A stretch of 10,598 nucleotides of DNA. Source: Anaerolineales bacterium UBA6128 (GTDB lineage Bacteria; Chloroflexota; Anaerolineae; UBA1429). The stretch is from positions 1 to 10,598 of the forward strand of contig DIVQ01000176.1 of assembly GCA_002423325.1 (NCBI GenBank), given 5' to 3'. Position 1 is the stretch's first letter; each line of letters starts with the position of its first letter. Below the pieces are notes generated by a model. The model saw only the letters and a list, made by a program, of their open reading frames with translations, was not told where the DNA came from and made no database searches. The position numbers and the translations under genes were made by a program. Shown here piece by piece: positions 6,394 to 10,598 of the stretch.

Positions 6394-7916
6394 TCCCAGG
6401 TCATCTCGAGGTCTACGGGATAGATGGGCCGACGCAGGTACTGGTACGGCAGGCTGGCATAGTTCACGGTACAGGCGCCCGGCGTGTCCAAGTCGATGAT
6501 TCCGGCCACCACCGGCGCGAAGGACGCGCGATGCGCCTGATTCGACTTGACGACGATGATCTGCTTGCTCTCCAGGCTGATGCCCGCGCTCTTGAAGAAA
6601 TCGCGTTCGATGCCAGTGACGTCCTGCGAAAAGATCACGTCCACGCCCTCGCCGATGCGCAGCACCGCACGCGGCCCCACGTGCGCCGTGCGGAACGATG
6701 CGCGGTTCACGTCGCGGCCCCAGCCCCCGTGCGACGGTCCCATGATGGTGTACGCGCCGTCATCGAGCGACTTGACCCGGCCGCTGACCGCCAGCGGCTT
6801 GTAGAATCGCCGGTCAAAGCGCGCACCGACCTCCATGTTGAGCGTGGCGCCGACCCCGACCGCGAGCGCGGCCCGCACCACCTCGGGGTCGCGGATGGTC
6901 AGGGCGCAATCCTGCGCGCCGTGACGCAACAGGCTCTCCAGCACCACCGGGCTGTCGGCCGGGCAGGCGCTGTAGGGGTCATCGCCCAGGTCCACCAGCA
7001 CGATCGGGCCATCGGGACGCGCCATGGCCGCCCGCACCCCCTCGTCCAGCGACAGGATGGGCCGCACCGTACGGATCTCGTGCCGGCTCTCCCACAGCGC
7101 GCGCGCCAGTTCAGCGCTCAGGCGCGCGGCCAGCCCCGGGTCGCTGTCGGTAGTCGCGATCACGCACATACCAGTGTCGGGCGTATCGGCATAGCCATAG
7201 CCGCCTTGAAGCGTGAGATTGATCACGCCGGGCGTGCGCTCCAGCTCGGCGCGCAACTGGTCCAGCCGCGCCATCGGCAGGCGTTGCTCTTCCGCGGCAT
7301 CGTGCGACCAGGTGCTCTGACCGATGTTCGGCCCGATGATCGGCACATAGACGCGCCGGCTCACCGGCCGGATCTCGCCGTCCAGCATGCGCAGCAGGAT
7401 CTCGCCGGCCTCGACTCCGCGCTCCCAGGCGTCGATGTGCGGGTTGGTGTTGAGCGGCACCGGCACAAGCGCCGAGACCTCCCAGTCGGTGTAGATGGCG
7501 TGAAAGTCATAGGTGGCCACTATCGGCAACGTTTCGCCCAGCAGGTCGCGCACGGCGCGGATCAGGCAGGCCTCGGCATCGGTGTAGGGCGCCTCCACCG
7601 CCATGGCGCCGTGCAGCGCGAAAAAGACACCGTCCAGCGGCCGCGCCGCCCGCAGCCCGTCCAGGATCAGGCGCTCGTAGTGCTCGAACACGTCGCGGTG
7701 GATCAACCCGCCGTGGACCGGGTTCACGTCCGCGATCGGCACCAGCTGCACGTCCGGGCGGCGACTGCCCTCGCCAAAGCCGCCGATATAGCTCTTGGGG
7801 TGGGCGCGCTCCAGCACCTCGGCACCCAGGCTGACCTGGGCATCAGGCTGGTCGTTCTGTTCCAGCGCAAAGGTATTCGTCTCGTGACTGAAACCCACAA
7901 CTGCGATCCTCTTCAA
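6387..7916 (-). CDS. M81 family metallopeptidase (MlrC-like)
   Basis: Predicted cytoplasmic zinc hydrolase of 509 aa, about the usual family length. The family is named for microcystinase C, which cleaves linearised microcystin, but most members have unknown, probably small peptide or amide, substrates. The N-terminal MlrC domain opens with the hallmark VVGFSHETNTF (6-16). It carries FFALHGAMAVE (98-108), then ATYDFHA (134-140) and NTNPHIDAWERG (156-167); D137, H139 and H160 are the probable zinc ligands. GGYGYADTPDTGM (238-250) corresponds to the family G..ADvPD block. The C-terminal MlrC_C domain follows from about 305 (VLVDLGDDPYSACPAD), where family members more often have a Gly-rich DNPGGG-type stretch. 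The start is TTG at 7916, with GGAGG 6 nt upstream and MKRIAVVGFSHETNTF matching the family start exactly. It lies 12 nt downstream of addA, so it is probably cotranscribed and coupled. No signal peptide. Family call firm, substrate unknown. Confidence 0.93.
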   Translation of the reverse strand: MKRIAVVGFSHETNTFALEQNDQPDAQVSLGAEVLERAHPKSYIGGFGEGSRRPDVQLVPIADVNPVHGGLIHRDVFEHYERLILDGLRAARPLDGVFFALHGAMAVEAPYTDAEACLIRAVRDLLGETLPIVATYDFHAIYTDWEVSALVPVPLNTNPHIDAWERGVEAGEILLRMLDGEIRPVSRRVYVPIIGPNIGQSTWSHDAAEEQRLPMARLDQLRAELERTPGVINLTLQGGYGYADTPDTGMCVIATTDSDPGLAARLSAELARALWESRHEIRTVRPILSLDEGVRAAMARPDGPIVLVDLGDDPYSACPADSPVVLESLLRHGAQDCALTIRDPEVVRAALAVGVGATLNMEVGARFDRRFYKPLAVSGRVKSLDDGAYTIMGPSHGGWGRDVNRASFRTAHVGPRAVLRIGEGVDVIFSQDVTGIERDFFKSAGISLESKQIIVVKSNQAHRASFAPVVAGIIDLDTPGACTVNYASLPYQYLRRPIYPVDLEMTWEP

Positions 7917-7922
7917 CGTCCG

Positions 7923-7927
7923 CCTCC
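7923..7927 (-). promoter_or_regulatory. Ribosome binding site setting the TTG start of the M81 gene
   Basis: GGAGG lies one base after the addA stop codon (7931-7929) and 6 nt before the TTG at 7916. Ribosomes finishing addA would stop at this site, so re-initiation (translational coupling) is likely. Confidence 0.7.
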
Positions 7928-7928
7928 G

Positions 7929-10598
7929 TCAGGGGTTGTCTGAAAGCACAGCGTCGGCGCGGCTTGCGAATGGCTCCAGTGCCACCTGCCCGGCCACATC
8001 CAGCCAGCAGAACAGCACGCGCGGGCGCCGGCCCAGCAACTGCTCAGCCGCGCGCTGATAGCGAGCCGCCTGTGCATCGTAGCCCTTTTCGACAACCTGC
8101 TCCCGCTGCTGTGCGCGATCCCTGATATGGTCGCTCTTGACCTCGACCAACGTCCAGGCATCGCCCCGGCGGTACAGCAGATCGAAAGAACCCGAGTCCG
8201 TGCTGCCGTCCGGCATGCGCACGCTGTAGGGCACCTCACTGAGCCGCTGGTCGGCCGCCGCAATCTCTTCGTGCAGGGGGTGCTGCCTGAAGCGCTCCAT
8301 CAACGTACGGGTGCGGCTCACCGCGTCGCGCTGCGCCTGCGCGTCGATCAGCCCCAGGGTGCCCCCCCGCGCCAGCGCCCAGGCCTCAAAGCCGTCTCCC
8401 GGGAAGCGCCACGCTGCCAGCGCCTCGTGCACCAGTTGACCCACCACCCAGCTCGGCGCACGCGCCCGTTCGGTGCGCGGCACCACGCGCCACACGCGCT
8501 GGCCGGGGATCGCCCCACCCTCCGGACTGGTCGGCGCGGGCGGCACCCGAAGCGACGCCAACAGCACCGGCTCTACCAGGTCGTCCACGCTGGCTTGCTT
8601 AGCGGCAACCTCAGCAGCCGGTTCGGGCGCCCAGTTCGGCTCATAGACCCAGCAGCCCGCCGGGGCTCCGCCCACCTGTAAGGCCAGATGCAGCGCGGCG
8701 GCGCCTTCCTCATCGTGCTTGATGCCCGCCTGCGGCAGGCCCAGCGGCTCTGCCAGTGCCCCCAGCGCCTCGCCCAGGTTGCCGAGGCTGCCATCCTGCT
8801 TCAGCTTGATACAGCCGCTCAGCAACAGCATCTCGCGGGCGCGCGTGGCTGCCACGTATAACAGGCGCGCGGCCTCCTTCTTCTCCTCGACTTGAGCGCG
8901 CTCCTGCGCCCAGGCATAGATCACACTCCCGCGCTTCTCGTCATCCTTGAGCGGCAGCAGCAGGCCGGCGTCGGGGTCCATCAGCATGCCCCCGGGCCTG
9001 TGCGCGCCCGCGGCGATGTCGCCCAGCACCACCACCGGGAACTCCAGACCCTTGGCGGCGTGCACCGACATGATCTGTACCGCGCCCTCGGCGATGGCGC
9101 GCGCCTCACTCTCACGCGTGCCGGCATCGCGCAGCGCGCTCACATACGCCAGGAACTCACCCACGCTGACGATGCCGCTCTCCAGCGCATCGGCCAACAG
9201 CTTGGCGACGTTGCGGGCGGCGCGCCCCTGGCCGGCCCAGCGCAGGGCCGCGCGATAGTTCGTTGCATCGATGTAGGCTTTGAGCAGATCTGCCACTGCG
9301 GTGCGCCCGGCGTGCGCGTGCAAGGCGCCCACCAGGGCGACGGCGCGCTGCACGATCGCGCGTTCCTGAGGCTCAAGATCGGTCGGCTCGGCCCGGATGA
9401 CGTCCCAAAGCGCACGCTGCGCCTCGGTGCGCTGCGCGCACAAGCGGTACAGGGCTGCATCGGTCAACCCGATCGCGGGCGAGCGCAGCAGCCCGGTCAG
9501 CGCCAGGTCATCAGTGGGATCAGCGATGGCGCGCAGGGCGTTGAGCAGATCGCGCACCTCGGGCCGTCCGTAGAACCCGCGCCCCGACACCGTCATGTAG
9601 GGAATGCCGGCGTCCTCCAACGCGTCCTCATATGCACCAAAGGCGCTGGAGGCGCGGCACAGGATGGCAAAGTCGCCCCAGGTCAGCGTCCGCGAGGTCT
9701 CGCCCTCCTCTATTCGCAGTTCGCGATCCATCAGCGCGATGAGCCGAGCGGCCAGGGCGCGCGCGGCACGCACCTGCGCGTTGCCCTCGCCACTGCGGTT
9801 CCCCACCGTCAGATGCAGCTCCAGGTAGGGCGGCTCAAAGCCCGGACCGGGCTGCGAACGGTGCGGAAGCAGGTCGCCGTCCGCCTGATCGCCCAGCACC
9901 GGCCGCAGGATCGTGTTGAGCAGTGTCAGCAGCTCACGGTGCGCGCGATAGGAGGTACGCATGGAGTGGGCCTCGAGGCCAGCCTGCTCATTTGTGGCGC
10001 GTGCCTGCAGCGCGCGCAACACGCTGACGTCGGCGCCACGAAAGCGATAGATCGACTGCTTGGCATCACCCACAAGAAAGAGCTTGCCGCTTTCGTCGTT
10101 GATCCGCGCCACGAGGTCCCTTTGGCGCCGGTTGGTGTCCTGGAATTCGTCCATCAGAATGGCCCGGACCGCGCCCTGCCAGTAGGAGCGCACCGCCTCG
10201 TTCTGCTCAAGGAGCTGCAGGGCGAGGCCCTCCAGGTCGTCAAAGTCCAGGGCGTTCCGCTCCTGTTTGAAGGCGTCCAGGCGCTGCAGGGCTAGCCGCA
10301 GGGTGGCTCGCAAAGCGGGGAGCGCCCTGGCCAGCTCTTCATCCAGTGGGGTGAGGGCCAGCTCCAACAGGGCGCTCTGGCTTTTCCAGAGCCCGCGCAG
10401 TGTCCCCAAGGCCGCCTTGACCGTGTCCAGCTGGTCCTTGCCGCCCGGCCAGGCGTTCTGGCTGCCGCCCACCAGGTTGATGTTGGCCAGGGGGCGCAGA
10501 GCGCTCAGCTGCTCAGCGCAGGATCCCGGCGTTGCCTGCAAGGCGGCCAGGGCGGCGAGGCGTTGTTGCTCCATGCGGTCGTCTGGCTTGCCGGCCGC
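7929..10598 (-). CDS. addA: AddA-type ATP-dependent helicase-nuclease, N-terminus beyond window
   Basis: AddA works with AddB to unwind and resect double-strand DNA ends for recombination. The gene enters from the right edge: 8 open codons precede the ATG at 10574, and helicase motif I (Walker A) is absent, so perhaps 200-300 N-terminal residues lie outside. Numbering from that Met: motif II MDEFQDTN (141-148), motif III LVGDAKQSIYRFRGAD (167-182), motif IV TSYRAH (207-212), motif V IMSVHAAKGLEFPVVVLG (501-518) and motif VI RLLYVAATRAR (570-580). These are superfamily 1A (UvrD/RecB) motifs. The C-terminus holds a RecB-type PD-(D/E)xK nuclease: H716 in QLVHEAL, E780, D798 in GSFDLLYR, E811-V-K813, and Q835/Y839 in AQAARYQ, all in the expected order, so the nuclease looks active. 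Fusion of helicase and nuclease without RecC-like parts points to AddA rather than UvrD. addB is not in the window; it may lie beyond the right edge. Promoter not in view. Confidence 0.92.
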   Translation of the reverse strand, partial: AAGKPDDRMEQQRLAALAALQATPGSCAEQLSALRPLANINLVGGSQNAWPGGKDQLDTVKAALGTLRGLWKSQSALLELALTPLDEELARALPALRATLRLALQRLDAFKQERNALDFDDLEGLALQLLEQNEAVRSYWQGAVRAILMDEFQDTNRRQRDLVARINDESGKLFLVGDAKQSIYRFRGADVSVLRALQARATNEQAGLEAHSMRTSYRAHRELLTLLNTILRPVLGDQADGDLLPHRSQPGPGFEPPYLELHLTVGNRSGEGNAQVRAARALAARLIALMDRELRIEEGETSRTLTWGDFAILCRASSAFGAYEDALEDAGIPYMTVSGRGFYGRPEVRDLLNALRAIADPTDDLALTGLLRSPAIGLTDAALYRLCAQRTEAQRALWDVIRAEPTDLEPQERAIVQRAVALVGALHAHAGRTAVADLLKAYIDATNYRAALRWAGQGRAARNVAKLLADALESGIVSVGEFLAYVSALRDAGTRESEARAIAEGAVQIMSVHAAKGLEFPVVVLGDIAAGAHRPGGMLMDPDAGLLLPLKDDEKRGSVIYAWAQERAQVEEKKEAARLLYVAATRAREMLLLSGCIKLKQDGSLGNLGEALGALAEPLGLPQAGIKHDEEGAAALHLALQVGGAPAGCWVYEPNWAPEPAAEVAAKQASVDDLVEPVLLASLRVPPAPTSPEGGAIPGQRVWRVVPRTERARAPSWVVGQLVHEALAAWRFPGDGFEAWALARGGTLGLIDAQAQRDAVSRTRTLMERFRQHPLHEEIAAADQRLSEVPYSVRMPDGSTDSGSFDLLYRRGDAWTLVEVKSDHIRDRAQQREQVVEKGYDAQAARYQRAAEQLLGRRPRVLFCWLDVAGQVALEPFASRADAVLSDNP

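Noticed and set aside
6531..7943. 470-aa plus-strand open frame opposite the M81 gene
   Set aside because: Antisense shadow of a clear M81 gene; rich in His, Arg, Gln and Val with no domain motif, as expected for the reverse of GC-rich coding DNA.
8892..10295. 467-aa plus-strand open frame opposite addA
   Set aside because: Antisense to the conserved helicase motifs, with shadow-like composition and no recognisable family.
10572..10574. ATG at 10574 as the true addA start
   Set aside because: The frame is open to the window edge and helicase motif I is missing, so the start lies outside.
1..10598. Defence island, phage, CRISPR or mobile element
   Set aside because: AddA is a housekeeping repair enzyme here; no Cas, restriction, toxin, integrase or transposase motif and no direct-repeat array was seen.

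Overview
This high-GC window (roughly 60-65% by eye) is tightly packed bacterial chromosome. The best guess for the host is a Chloroflexota bacterium of the Anaerolineae type, probably from a metagenome. The grounds are GC content, the gene mix, and a secreted protein with a YVPLV box just after its signal peptide and a C-terminal MDPR...DWW ending; from memory, both are common in secreted Chloroflexota proteins. This is an inference, not proof. I see no rRNA, tRNA, CRISPR array, insertion sequence, phage gene or attachment site.

Layout. (1) 1-3929, plus strand: a three-gene ABC importer operon. It holds a double-NBD ATPase cut by the left edge and two BPD_transp_2 permeases, overlapping by 8 and 4 nt. 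Together they match the NupO/NupP/NupQ (YufO/P/Q) nucleoside or BMP-type importers. The lipoprotein substrate binder is not in the window and may lie upstream. (2) 3956-4771, minus strand: a 271-aa secreted cysteine-containing protein that converges on the operon. (3) 4772-4983: a divergent promoter region with an extended -10 for the secreted protein and a TTGATA-16-TATACT promoter for the gene to its right. (4) 4984-6351, plus strand: a 455-aa cytoplasmic protein that looks like a TIM-barrel, glycoside-hydrolase-like enzyme of unknown function. (5) 6352-6393: a short convergent gap with a perfect 7-bp inverted repeat that overlaps the stop codon of the opposing gene. (6) 6387-10598, minus strand: an AddA-type helicase-nuclease, cut by the right edge, followed after 12 nt by an M81 (MlrC-like) metallopeptidase whose ribosome binding site sits directly after the helicase stop codon.

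How the parts may work together. The importer would bring purine nucleosides or a similar small solute through the membrane. AddA processes double-strand breaks, with AddB expected nearby outside the window. The M81 enzyme is probably a hydrolase of small peptides or amides. I found no convincing new defence or mobile system. The most open questions are the orphan barrel protein, the secreted protein, and the pairing of an M81 gene with AddA. Several starts are non-ATG (TTG at 1369, GTG at 4984, TTG at 7916), each chosen on a good Shine-Dalgarno sequence.
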